A stretch of DNA of 14,279 nucleotides. It comes from Zoogloeaceae bacterium. Lineage in GTDB: Bacteria > Pseudomonadota > Gammaproteobacteria > Burkholderiales > Rhodocyclaceae. Position numbers and translations under genes: made by a program. A model generated the notes under the pieces. That model made no database searches, was not told the origin of the DNA, and saw only the letters and a list, made by a program, of their open reading frames with translations. The DNA is taken from contig JAISLJ010000192.1 in NCBI GenBank assembly GCA_031290955.1, forward strand, positions 1 to 14,279. Reading direction: 5' to 3'. Position 1 is the stretch's first letter. The number at the start of each line of letters is the position of its first letter. Of this stretch, positions 1 to 7,315 are shown in pieces.

Positions 1-93
1 AAAGCTGAAACGTTCATGGAATCGCTACGCAAGATTCCAGAGCGCGTCATCCGCTACTTCAAAAACCCTAACATCATGTATGCTTCTATATAA
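1..93 (+). CDS. C-terminal end of an unidentified protein (possibly a transposase), cut by the window edge
   Basis: Frame 1 is open from the first base and ends at TAA 91-93, giving 30 residues that include SLRKIPERVIRYFKNP. A good intrinsic terminator follows within 15 bases, which supports a real gene end. The short basic tail with an aromatic motif near the terminus resembles the ends of some DDE transposases, but this is an impression and not a secure family match. No terminal inverted repeat could be recognised between this stop and the neighbouring convergent gene, so an insertion-sequence boundary cannot be drawn. Everything upstream lies outside the window. Confidence 0.55.
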   Translation, partial: KAETFMESLRKIPERVIRYFKNPNIMYASI

Positions 94-106
94 TCTATTT
101 GATTGC

Positions 107-127
107 CGGGTTAATAAACCCGTTTTT
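107..127 (+). terminator. Rho-independent terminator
   Basis: A perfect 6-bp stem (CGGGTT 107-112, AACCCG 117-122) with an AATA loop is followed by five T residues at 123-127. It lies 13 bases after the stop of the partial + strand gene. Read on the minus strand there is no T-run after the stem, so it mainly serves the + strand gene. The T-run touches the last base of the convergent YdcH-like gene. Confidence 0.8.
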
Positions 128-345
128 CAGGCGGATTCGTCCGGAGCGAGCAACATTTCGATTTTCTCGATCTGGTCGCGCAATTGCAGGCGACGTTTCT
201 TGAGGCGGGGGATCAGCAGGCGGTCGGCGGGCAGGTGCGCGACCAGATGGGTGATGACCTGGTCGAGATCACGGTGCTCCAGGCGCAACGCCGCCAGACG
301 CTGGCGATAGCGTTCGCTTTCCTCTTCGCCCAGAATGGAATTCAT
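127..345 (-). CDS. YdcH/DUF465 family small protein
   Basis: This is a 72-residue, highly charged, all-helical protein. The central stretch LRLEHRDLDQVI, followed by RLKKRRLQLRDQIEKIE and a short tail, matches the DUF465 (YdcH) pattern of a helical hairpin with a conserved LKK(R/K)xLxLKD segment. Family members are about 70 residues long; their function is unknown, and a small coiled-coil adaptor is a common guess. The ATG at 345 is preferred to an upstream ATG at 429 because it gives the family length, has CGGAG about 10 bases upstream, and avoids overlap with the Sel1 gene, whose stop is 32 bases upstream. It is the last gene of the minus-strand cluster. Confidence 0.8.
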   Translation of the reverse strand: MNSILGEEESERYRQRLAALRLEHRDLDQVITHLVAHLPADRLLIPRLKKRRLQLRDQIEKIEMLLAPDESA

Positions 346-377
346 CTCGCGCAAACTCCGCTCGGAACCTTCCCCGT

Positions 378-1730
378 TCAGGGAAAGGGTTCGTTTTCCC
401 GTGGCGCTTGCGGGGCGAAAGGTTTGCATCCCTTTTGTTTTTTCAGGACGCAGGCCTTGTCGTAATAGACGCGCGCTTCCTCAAAATCCCGCTGCGTCCC
501 CACACCGTGCAGCAAGGCGAGACCCGTTTCCCGGCAGGCTTCGGCATTTCCCCCCGCGCAGGCTTCCCGGAAATATGCGAAGGCACGGGCGCGATCTGTC
601 GGCACGACGCGGCCTTGAGCGTAGTCATTGCCCAGCCGCCGACAGCCTTCCGGCAGGCCGTCGCGGCAGGTTTGTTCATGCCGCGCATGGGCCAGGGCGT
701 AGTATTCGTTCGCCTTTTCCGGATTCTTCGCCACGCTCCAGCCCCGCGCATGGCTCTCCCCGGCGCGGGTGCAGCCTTCGGCGTTCCCTTGGGCGCAGGA
801 TTCCTGCGCGAAGCGCAAGCCCTCGCCGTAGAAGGCCGCCGCCTTTTCCGCGTCCGGCGGCACACCGTGGCCCTCTTCGTGCATCCAGCCCAGGATTGCG
901 CAATCGTTGGCGCTCCCCTGATCGCAGGCCCGCCGCGCATATTCCTGTGTCAAGGAAAAATATTCCGCAGCCTGGGCGTCATCCTGCGCCGCGCCTTCAC
1001 CTTTGGCATGGGCAAGCCCCAGATTCAGGCAGCTTGCGGCATCCCCCGCCGCGCAGGGCGCGCGCAGGAATTCAGGCGCGATGAGGCGCTGGCAGCTTGC
1101 CGGATCTCCGGCGAAGCAGGCGCGGTCGGCATACTGATGTGCCAGGTCGAAGTCCTGCGCGATCTCTTCCGTTCCCTGCTGATACAGGTCGGAAATCCGG
1201 GCACAAGCTTCCGCATGGCCGCCGTCACAGGCTTTTCCGAACGCAGTGAAGGCGTTTTTCACGTCCTGTGCCACGCCGATGCCCTGTGCGTAGGCCCGCT
1301 GGTGGTAGGCAAAGGCCGTCTCCAGATTCCGCTCGACACCAAAGCCACGGGCATACGCCGCGCCCGTCAGGAGGCAGGCATGGGCGAATTGCCCCGTGCA
1401 GGCCCGCTGGTAATATTCGACGACCTGAGTACGCGCTACCTGCCCGACCCGACCGCTTTCCGACAGACTCCCCGCCAGAAAGCAGGCAAAGGCCTCGTTG
1501 CCATCGCAGGCCTTCTGGTAATGGGTGAGCGCCTTTGCATAATTCTGGGGCACGCCATTGCCGTCCGCATGGGCGGTGCCCGCTTCGGCGCAGCGCAGGG
1601 CATTGCCCGCCGCACATTCTGCCTGGAGGCGCTCGATATCCGGAGGATTTTTCTCGCCATCTTCTTCCGCTCCCGCCCACAGGGGGAGAAAAGCGACGGC
1701 AAGGAGGAGGATCGACACGATTTTCTTCAT
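378..1730 (-). CDS. Exported Sel1-repeat protein with paired cysteines (Hcp-like)
   Basis: The product has 450 residues. Residues 1-21 form a signal peptide (KK, then a hydrophobic stretch, then an AGA cleavage-type site), so it is probably periplasmic or secreted. The rest is Sel1-like helical repeats with motifs such as YxxACxGGNAEAC and GxGVxxD. All 22 cysteines fall in 11 pairs: C39/47, 75/83, 111/119, 168/176, 205/213, 226/234, 269/277, 312/320, 355/363 and 391/399 are CX7C, and C428/435 is CX6C. This is the arrangement of the Helicobacter cysteine-rich proteins, where each pair is a disulphide joining the two helices of a repeat. Such repeats act as protein-binding scaffolds; no enzymatic role is claimed here. 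The ATG at 1730 is chosen because it opens the signal peptide; the frame is open further upstream but only as an overlap with the previous gene. CGGAG lies about 10 bases upstream. Confidence 0.88.
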   Translation of the reverse strand: MKKIVSILLLAVAFLPLWAGAEEDGEKNPPDIERLQAECAAGNALRCAEAGTAHADGNGVPQNYAKALTHYQKACDGNEAFACFLAGSLSESGRVGQVARTQVVEYYQRACTGQFAHACLLTGAAYARGFGVERNLETAFAYHQRAYAQGIGVAQDVKNAFTAFGKACDGGHAEACARISDLYQQGTEEIAQDFDLAHQYADRACFAGDPASCQRLIAPEFLRAPCAAGDAASCLNLGLAHAKGEGAAQDDAQAAEYFSLTQEYARRACDQGSANDCAILGWMHEEGHGVPPDAEKAAAFYGEGLRFAQESCAQGNAEGCTRAGESHARGWSVAKNPEKANEYYALAHARHEQTCRDGLPEGCRRLGNDYAQGRVVPTDRARAFAYFREACAGGNAEACRETGLALLHGVGTQRDFEEARVYYDKACVLKKQKGCKPFAPQAPRENEPFP

Positions 1731-1804
1731 TTGCAACAAACTCCGCTTGGTCCGGTTGGAAAGGGCGCGGCCCCGGTGGGTGGCGGACGGTTTCCGGGCC
1801 ATAT

Positions 1805-2125
1805 TCAGATCCACGTCTGCTCGTCCTTGATTTGCCGGATGACTTCCTTCACCTTCTGGACGGATTCCAGGAATTTTTCGCGCTCCTCCCCGGCCCAGGT
1901 GAAATTCGCCGCCTCGGTCTTCAGCGCCATCAGCTTCAGGAGCAAATCCTGCATCTTCCCCCAATTGAAGCCGTATTGCGCGTCCGCAGTGATGACTTCC
2001 AGCGCCAGAGCCTTGTATTCCAGCCATTCCTTTTCCGTTTCGGGAATGTCGGAGGCACTGATGTAATCCAGGATCTTCGCGCACTCTTCCCGCAGCGCGC
2101 CCAGCAATTCTTCAACGTTTGCCAT
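1805..2125 (-). CDS. Hypothetical 106-aa helical protein
   Basis: I do not recognise this protein. It has 106 residues, is acidic and predicted helical, rich in Leu, Glu, Lys and Ala, and has a central YGFNWGKMQDLLLKLMALK segment. There is no signal peptide or membrane segment, so it is probably cytoplasmic. The start ATG at 2125 has AGG close upstream and a plausible sigma-70 promoter 30-60 bases further up, which supports a real gene at the head of the cluster. It lies 74 bases upstream of the exported Sel1 protein and probably shares its transcript. The coding reading is further supported by the Sel1 frame being open but without sensible composition across the same bases. Confidence 0.6.
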   Translation of the reverse strand: MANVEELLGALREECAKILDYISASDIPETEKEWLEYKALALEVITADAQYGFNWGKMQDLLLKLMALKTEAANFTWAGEEREKFLESVQKVKEVIRQIKDEQTWI

Positions 2126-2154
2126 AAACCTGCGTCAATCATGAAATGGCGGTA

Positions 2155-2182
2155 AGTGTAACAGAAGATGGGTCCGTCCCAA
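2155..2182 (-). promoter_or_regulatory. Putative sigma-70 promoter for the 106-aa / Sel1 / YdcH cluster
   Basis: On the minus strand, TTGGGA (2177-2182) and TACACT (2155-2160) are separated by 16 bases. The -10 is preceded by TGT, giving an extended -10. It lies 30 bases upstream of the 106-aa start codon. Each hexamer matches consensus at 4 of 6 positions, so this is a moderate prediction. The 11-mer CTTGGGACGGA spanning the -35 recurs upstream of the DUF2863 gene. Confidence 0.45.
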
Positions 2183-2216
2183 GCGAAGACACTTCCTGCC
2201 CAGAAGCAACGCGCCA

Positions 2217-2241
2217 CTGACAGGTTGCCGTCTGATGTCAG
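2217..2241. repeat. Inverted repeat downstream of the transglutaminase-fold gene
   Basis: CTGACA (2217-2222) and TGTCAG (2236-2241) are perfect complements around a 13-base spacer, starting 6 bases past the stop of the minus-strand gene. A hairpin could form in its transcript, but there is no T-run, so it is not a typical intrinsic terminator. Confidence 0.3.
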
Positions 2242-2247
2242 GGGGAA

Positions 2248-3495
2248 TCAGGGGGCGGGGATGTCGCCGTCCGCAGGATTGCCCTCTGCGGAACGATTCC
2301 ACGGGATCGGCAGCGTTTGGCTGGTGATGTGGCAGGCGACGTCGCTGCTCTCGCCTTCCGGGGTGGCGAGGATCGGGCGGGCGAAGAAGGGGGGTTGCGG
2401 GCCGTTGTCGGGGAGGGAGGGGGCTTCCGCAGTGTTGTAGGCCATCCAGTTCATTTCCCAGAGGCCGAAGAGGAGTTTTCGCAGGGCGATTTCCCGGGCG
2501 AGGGGGAGCGCCTCCAGCGTTGTGGCGCGCAGGACATCGGCGGGGTCGACGGGAATCCAGCGGTAGCCGGGCACATAGAATTCAGCGCGGCAGTGCGCGG
2601 CCAGGGTAGCGTCCGCCGCTGTTCCTGCGCCCATCTGTATGCCCAGGCTGTCCGCCACCTGCGAGGGCGCGATGCGCAGGCCGAATACCCGTCGCGCCGG
2701 GATGCCGATTGCCCGGCACAGCGCGACGAACAAGCCGCTGATCGTTGCGGAGCGGCCAGTGAATTGCCGCGTGGCGATTTGCTGGCGCACGTCGCCATCG
2801 CCACGCGGCGGCAGTTGCGGATCATATTTGGCGTTCTGCGTGATCCAGTTGAAGAGGGCATGCGCCTGCGCCACGGGATCAATGATGCGTCCGACGATCT
2901 CACGCGCCAGCGCGAGCGCCGCGCCATCGTTGGGAATCTGGCGTGAGGCGGCGAGATGGCGGCGCAGCAAGTCCTCGCGTTCCGGCGGCAGGGTGCGGCG
3001 GGAAATGTCGAAGTGTCGCTCGGCGGTGGCGACATGGCTGGTGAATTCGAGTTCGGGTTCGACACCACCCGGCCATTCGCAATAGAAGGCTTCCAGTTCG
3101 TCCGGCAGGCGGATGATGCGCCCGCCCGTGAAATTCCCCTGCCAGGCGCAGCCCAAATCCCGCTGGTAAGGCGTTTCTGGCGAGCGTGGCAGTGGCAGCC
3201 ACAGGCGTTGCCGTTCCGGCGTGGGCAGAAGGCGCAGCGTGGTTGTGACCGCGAAGGCGCGCCATGTTTGCGGCAACTCGAACGCCTTGACGGGCGGCAG
3301 CCGGGTTGCGGAAGTGCCGGGATGCGCTGCGTCCAGCACCGAATTCTTCGCCGTGGTCTGCGGCACGGCAGGTTTGGCGCGGGGTTTCTTGCTGCGTGGC
3401 TTGGCGGCTTTCTTCCGTGTTTTGACGGGCGCGGACAATATCTGCGGCGCGGCGGCGAGCGGCAGCAGGCTTGCGAGAAAAACGCGACGCTTCAA
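2248..3495 (-). CDS. Exported transglutaminase-fold protein lacking the catalytic Cys
   Basis: The product has 415 residues. It opens with MKRRVFLASLLPLAAAP, which fits a Tat-type signal (RRxFL), then a basic Lys/Arg/Pro/Ala linker (about 24-51). A beta-rich domain (80-160) leads to a transglutaminase core at about 195-325. The core shows GRSATISGLFVALCRAIGIP (247-266), a conserved His301 in HCRAEFY, and Asp317 in YRWIPVDPAD. The C-terminal part has LLFGLWEMNWMAYNTA, typical of a proteobacterial transglutaminase-like family. In the usual G-x-C-x-D/E motif the nucleophilic Cys is replaced by Ser249 (codon TCC, 2749-2751), so it may be a non-catalytic or altered enzyme. The start codon is TTG; GGACGG upstream is a weak ribosome site. 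It follows gyrB by 45 bases, in the same frame, and may be co-transcribed. Confidence 0.85.
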   Translation of the reverse strand: MKRRVFLASLLPLAAAPQILSAPVKTRKKAAKPRSKKPRAKPAVPQTTAKNSVLDAAHPGTSATRLPPVKAFELPQTWRAFAVTTTLRLLPTPERQRLWLPLPRSPETPYQRDLGCAWQGNFTGGRIIRLPDELEAFYCEWPGGVEPELEFTSHVATAERHFDISRRTLPPEREDLLRRHLAASRQIPNDGAALALAREIVGRIIDPVAQAHALFNWITQNAKYDPQLPPRGDGDVRQQIATRQFTGRSATISGLFVALCRAIGIPARRVFGLRIAPSQVADSLGIQMGAGTAADATLAAHCRAEFYVPGYRWIPVDPADVLRATTLEALPLAREIALRKLLFGLWEMNWMAYNTAEAPSLPDNGPQPPFFARPILATPEGESSDVACHITSQTLPIPWNRSAEGNPADGDIPAP

Positions 3496-3540
3496 GATCG
3501 CCGTCCGCAGAATCGCTGGCGGGACTGCCGATGAGACCGT

Positions 3541-6015
3541 CTAAACGTCGATGTTTCGTGCATACAAGGCGTTCGATTCGATGAAGTTGCGCCGGGGTTC
3601 GACGCATTCGCCCATCAGGGTGGTGAAAACCTGGTCGGCGCTGATGGCATCCTCGATGTTGACCCGCAGGAGCCTGCGAATCTGCGGATCCATCGTGGTT
3701 TCCCAAAGCTGTTCAGGGTTCATCTCGCCCAAGCCTTTGTAGCGTTGCTTGGTGATGCCGCGCTCGACTTCGTTCAATAGCCAGTCCATCGCCTGGGCGA
3801 AGTTTCGGGCCGGGAATTTCTTTTCGCCGCGCGTCATGGTCGCGCCTTCGCCCAGCAGGCCGGAAAGCAGTTCGGCGGTCTGCCGAAGTTGGGCATAGTC
3901 GCCGGATTTCAGGAAATCCTCATCCAGAACGCCGACCTTGACATTGCCATGATGTACGCGCTCGGTGCGCAAGAGCCAGGCTTCACGGTCGGAATCGAAC
4001 TGGGCGCGTACCGCAATGCCTGCCTCCGTCAGGTGCCGGGTAAGCCGTTCGGCGCTGGCGTTCGCTGCGGCCTCATCGCGCAAATCCAATTCCAGATTGT
4101 GTTCGACGATGGCCGCCAGCGCGTTCGCGTTCATGTAATTGGCCAAGCGCTCAATGATGGCCTGCGAGGTCAGCCAGGAACGCGCAAGGGCTTCCAGCGC
4201 GCTGCCGGTGATGGCGTCCACTCCGGCGCGGGGAACAAAGGCCGCTTCCTGCATGGCCATGTTGAGCAGAAACTGGTGGAATTCGTGGTCATCCTTCAGG
4301 TAACGCTCGGTCTTGCCGTGCTTCACCCGATAGAGCGGCGGTTGCGCGATGTAGACGTGGCCGCGCTCCACCAGTTCCCGCATCTGCCGGTAGAAGAAGG
4401 TGAGGAGCAGGGTACGGATGTGCGCGCCATCCACATCGGCGTCGGTCATGATGATGATGCGGTGGTAGCGGAGTTTTTCCGGCTTGTATTCATCCTTGCC
4501 GATGCCGGTGCCCAGCGCGGTAATCAGGGTGACAACTTCCTGCGAGGAGAGCATCTTGTCGAAACGGGCCTTTTCCACGTTCAGGATTTTGCCCTTCAAG
4601 GGCAGGATGGCCTGGAATTTGCGATCACGGCCTTGTTTCGCCGAACCGCCGGCGGAATCGCCCTCGACCAGATAGAGTTCGCAGAGCGCCGGATCTTTTT
4701 CCTGACAGTCGGCGAGTTTACCGGGCATGCCGACTCCATCGAGAATTCCCTTCCTCCGCGTCATTTCGCGGGCGCGACGGGCGGCGTCACGGGCGCGGGC
4801 GGCATCGACAATCTTGCTACAGATGGTCTTCGCGTCAATGGGTTTTTCCAGCAGGAATTCGGAGAGCTTGGCCGCCACCACCTCCTCCACTGCCGGGCGC
4901 GCCTCGGAAGAAACCAGCTTCATTTTGGTCTGCGAAGCAAACTTGGGGTCGGGCATCTTCACCGAGAGCACACAAGCCAGACCTTCTCTCATATCATCGC
5001 CGGTGACTTCCACCTTGGCCTTCTTGGCGATCTCGTTTTCCTCAATGTACTTGTTGATGATGCGGGTCATCGCCGCCCGCAAGCCGGTCAAATGTGTGCC
5101 GCCATCGGCTTGGGGAATGTTGTTGGTGAAACAGAGCACCTGTTCCTGATAGCTGTCGTTCCACTGCATGGCGACTTCAACGCTGACCGTGCCGCCGCCG
5201 GGAAGAAGCGATTCGCCGCTGGAATAGAAAACGTTGGGATGAAGCACGGTCTTGTTGCGGTTGATGTACTCGACAAAGCCCTTGACGCCGCCGGAAAAGG
5301 CAAAATCCTCTTCCTTGCCGACGCGCTGGTCGATCAGGCGAATCTTGACGCCGTTGTTCAGGAAGGAGAGTTCCCGCAGGCGCTTGGCGATGATGTCGTA
5401 ATGGTATTCGATGGCGCCGAAGATTTCCGCATCGGCAAGGTAATGCACGAGGGTGCCGCGCTTGCTGGTCTCGCCGGTGACGCGCATCGGACTGATCTCC
5501 ACGCCATCCATTGTTTCAATGACGCGATCTTGCGATGCGCCGCGCTGGAATTCCAGGAAGTGCTTCTTGCCATCGCGGGCGATGGTGAGCCGCAGCCATT
5601 GGGAAAGGGCATTGACGCAGGAAACACCCACGCCATGCAGACCGCCGGAAACCTTGTAGGAATTCTGGTTGAACTTGCCGCCCGCATGGAGCACACACAT
5701 GACGATTTCCGCCGCGCTCCTTTTGGGTTCGTTCTTGTCATCCATCTTGACGCCGGTGGGAATGCCTCGGCCATTGTCGGCGACGGAAATGGAATTGTCG
5801 GCGTGGATGGTCACCATGATGTCGTCACAGTGTCCGGCGAGCGCCTCGTCGATGGCGTTGTCGACCACCTCGAAGACCATGTGATGCAGGCCGGTGCCGT
5901 CGGAAGTATCGCCAATGTACATGCCGGGACGCTTCCGGACCGCCTCCAGTCCTTCGAGTTGCTGGATGCTGTCCTCGTCATAGGCGTTTTGTGGATTTTC
6001 TTGTGGGTCACTCAT
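3541..6015 (-). CDS. gyrB: DNA gyrase subunit B
   Basis: This is the ATPase and TOPRIM subunit of DNA gyrase, which with GyrA introduces negative supercoils. The 824-residue product has the GHKL ATPase domain with FEVVDNAIDEA (Glu49 as general base and Asn53 for Mg), DNGRGIP (80-86) and GGLHGVG (124-130); the transducer domain; then TOPRIM with EGDSAGG (451-457) and DADVDG (525-530). After the TOPRIM half comes the roughly 170-residue insert of Gram-negative GyrB, and the C-terminal tail has RYKGLGEMNPEQLWETTMDP. Length is close to the usual 800 residues and all key motifs are intact. The ATG at 6015 is preferred to the ATG at 6033 because AGGA lies 7 bases before it; the upstream ATG overlaps that ribosome site region. 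A sigma-70 promoter lies 80-110 bases upstream. gyrB here is not beside dnaA/dnaN/recF but between a phosphoesterase and a transglutaminase-fold gene. Confidence 0.98.
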   Translation of the reverse strand: MSDPQENPQNAYDEDSIQQLEGLEAVRKRPGMYIGDTSDGTGLHHMVFEVVDNAIDEALAGHCDDIMVTIHADNSISVADNGRGIPTGVKMDDKNEPKRSAAEIVMCVLHAGGKFNQNSYKVSGGLHGVGVSCVNALSQWLRLTIARDGKKHFLEFQRGASQDRVIETMDGVEISPMRVTGETSKRGTLVHYLADAEIFGAIEYHYDIIAKRLRELSFLNNGVKIRLIDQRVGKEEDFAFSGGVKGFVEYINRNKTVLHPNVFYSSGESLLPGGGTVSVEVAMQWNDSYQEQVLCFTNNIPQADGGTHLTGLRAAMTRIINKYIEENEIAKKAKVEVTGDDMREGLACVLSVKMPDPKFASQTKMKLVSSEARPAVEEVVAAKLSEFLLEKPIDAKTICSKIVDAARARDAARRAREMTRRKGILDGVGMPGKLADCQEKDPALCELYLVEGDSAGGSAKQGRDRKFQAILPLKGKILNVEKARFDKMLSSQEVVTLITALGTGIGKDEYKPEKLRYHRIIIMTDADVDGAHIRTLLLTFFYRQMRELVERGHVYIAQPPLYRVKHGKTERYLKDDHEFHQFLLNMAMQEAAFVPRAGVDAITGSALEALARSWLTSQAIIERLANYMNANALAAIVEHNLELDLRDEAAANASAERLTRHLTEAGIAVRAQFDSDREAWLLRTERVHHGNVKVGVLDEDFLKSGDYAQLRQTAELLSGLLGEGATMTRGEKKFPARNFAQAMDWLLNEVERGITKQRYKGLGEMNPEQLWETTMDPQIRRLLRVNIEDAISADQVFTTLMGECVEPRRNFIESNALYARNIDV

Positions 6016-6062
6016 GGAAGATTCCTGCCGCATGGTTCAAGAGATGATTCGAGGCGTTTTGT

Positions 6063-6082
6063 CCCGCCGCTTCCCCGGCGGG
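6063..6082. promoter_or_regulatory. gyrB: Hairpin in the gyrB 5' leader
   Basis: CCCGCC (6063-6068) and GGCGGG (6077-6082) form a 6-bp all-GC stem with an 8-base loop, between the gyrB promoter and start codon. No T-run follows on the minus strand, so it is not an obvious attenuator. It could stabilise the leader or shape translation. Function is not known. Confidence 0.35.
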
Positions 6083-6093
6083 GAAAGTGGTCG

Positions 6094-6122
6094 AATATAC
6101 CGCGAAACGGCGCGAAGGGCAA
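6094..6122 (-). promoter_or_regulatory. gyrB: gyrB sigma-70 promoter
   Basis: On the minus strand, TTGCCC (6117-6122) and TATATT (6094-6099) are separated by exactly 17 bases; the -10 matches 5 of 6 consensus positions. Transcription would start near 6087, leaving a leader of about 70 bases. A perfect 10-bp palindrome, GACATATGTC (6125-6134), lies directly upstream of the -35 and could be a regulator site. Confidence 0.65.
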
Positions 6123-6151
6123 ATGACATATGTCTTGGAGTTTATCCCACT

Positions 6152-7294
6152 TCAAACGGGTACTGAAAGATGGATCAGCACGATTTCCGGGCGGCTGTTT
6201 GTGCGGATTCTGGGGCCCCAGGTGCCTGCGCCAGAGCTTACCCAATATTGGGTCTGGCCGCGTCGGTGATGGCCGCGAGGATTTTCGTAGACCAGGCGGA
6301 TGATCCAGTTGAGCGGGAACAACTGACCATTGTGCGTGTGTCCGGAAAGTTGCAGGAAAGCGTCTGCCGCTTCCACTTCCTCTAGGTTGAAGGGCTGGTG
6401 GTCCATGAGGATCATGGGCTTCTTGCGCAATTCGTCGGGCAGGGTGGCGAGGAGCGTGGGGAGAGGTTGGCGCGCCGTGCCTGTGAAACGTTGTCGGGAA
6501 CGGTCGTCACGGCCCACGAGCACCAAACCGCCGCCGGGGGCCACCCATGCGTCGCGCAGGATGGCAATGCCGCTCGCCTCAATGGCGCGCAGGCTCTTTT
6601 CCGCCTCGCCCGCGAGATATTCATGGTTGCCCAACACGCCCCAGATCCCCAGCGGCGGTTTGAGACGCGCGAGAATCTCGCGGTTGGCCTGCGCATCGAA
6701 ACCATAATGGTCATCCAGGATATCGCCGACGAAAAGCACGAGATCCGGTTCTTCGGGCTGGATGCGCGCAACGAGGCGGGCAAGATATTCTGGCGAGACG
6801 AGGCGGCCCAGGTGTATGTCGGAGAGCACGGCAATCTTCAGGGGCGCGACGCCTGGCGGCGCGGGCAGGTACGCCTCGCGCAACACGGGGAATTGCGTAT
6901 TGATGTGTCCAAGGATGCAGATGGTCAGCGCCGCGCCAACGATCATGGCGCATCCCCGGCGATGCCAGCGCGGCAAATCCATCCGTGGGACAACGCGCCA
7001 GCGCCACCTGCGGTTCAGGGCGCGAACGAGATCAACGCCCAGGAGAAGGAGGAAGGCATAGAACATGAAGGCGAGCCAGGAGGTTCCCAGGATGGTGAGC
7101 GCGCGGATGAAAAAGCCGTCGCCCTCAATGACGCGGGAAAGCGGAAAGGCGGCAAAGCAGAAGAACGCCAGCAGGCAGGAAGCCAGCCGGACAACGCGCA
7201 TACGCCCCGTCCCGGGAAGGGCGCGATAAAGCCGGAAGATCAGGTAGAGATTGACGGCGACGGCAACGAAACGGATGATCGTGAAGATTGACAT
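6152..7294 (-). CDS. Membrane-anchored metallophosphoesterase (YaeI/YkuE-like)
   Basis: The 380-residue product has an N-terminal membrane part with about four hydrophobic segments (near 5-21, 37-54, 62-88 and 117-134), then a calcineurin-like phosphoesterase domain. All metal-binding blocks are present: SDIHLG (158-163), GDILDD (190-195), GNHE (222-225), DHQP (298-301) and GHTHNGQ (318-324). This matches the YaeI/YkuE subgroup, which acts on phosphoesters at the membrane; the natural substrate here is unknown, and a lipid-linked phosphate is a reasonable inference. The ATG at 7294 begins a hydrophobic first segment, with a weak GAGA upstream. It lies 21 bases after the DUF2863 gene, so the two probably share a transcript, and its stop is 30 bases before the gyrB promoter. 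Confidence 0.88.
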   Translation of the reverse strand: MSIFTIIRFVAVAVNLYLIFRLYRALPGTGRMRVVRLASCLLAFFCFAAFPLSRVIEGDGFFIRALTILGTSWLAFMFYAFLLLLGVDLVRALNRRWRWRVVPRMDLPRWHRRGCAMIVGAALTICILGHINTQFPVLREAYLPAPPGVAPLKIAVLSDIHLGRLVSPEYLARLVARIQPEEPDLVLFVGDILDDHYGFDAQANREILARLKPPLGIWGVLGNHEYLAGEAEKSLRAIEASGIAILRDAWVAPGGGLVLVGRDDRSRQRFTGTARQPLPTLLATLPDELRKKPMILMDHQPFNLEEVEAADAFLQLSGHTHNGQLFPLNWIIRLVYENPRGHHRRGQTQYWVSSGAGTWGPRIRTNSRPEIVLIHLSVPV

Positions 7295-7315
7295 GCGCGT
7301 GTCTCGTCTGGCCGC

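Noticed and set aside
1..127. Reading the left edge as the end of a defined insertion sequence
   Set aside because: Only 30 residues are visible and no terminal inverted repeat or target duplication can be paired within the window; the ends do not match the MITE at 13481.
408..2066. A 552-codon + strand open frame opposite the Sel1 gene
   Set aside because: It has no domain similarity; the minus strand encodes a signal peptide and regular cysteine repeats.
3889..6126. A 745-codon + strand open frame opposite gyrB
   Set aside because: It is the antisense shadow of the GC-rich gyrB gene, with no family resemblance and no ribosome site.
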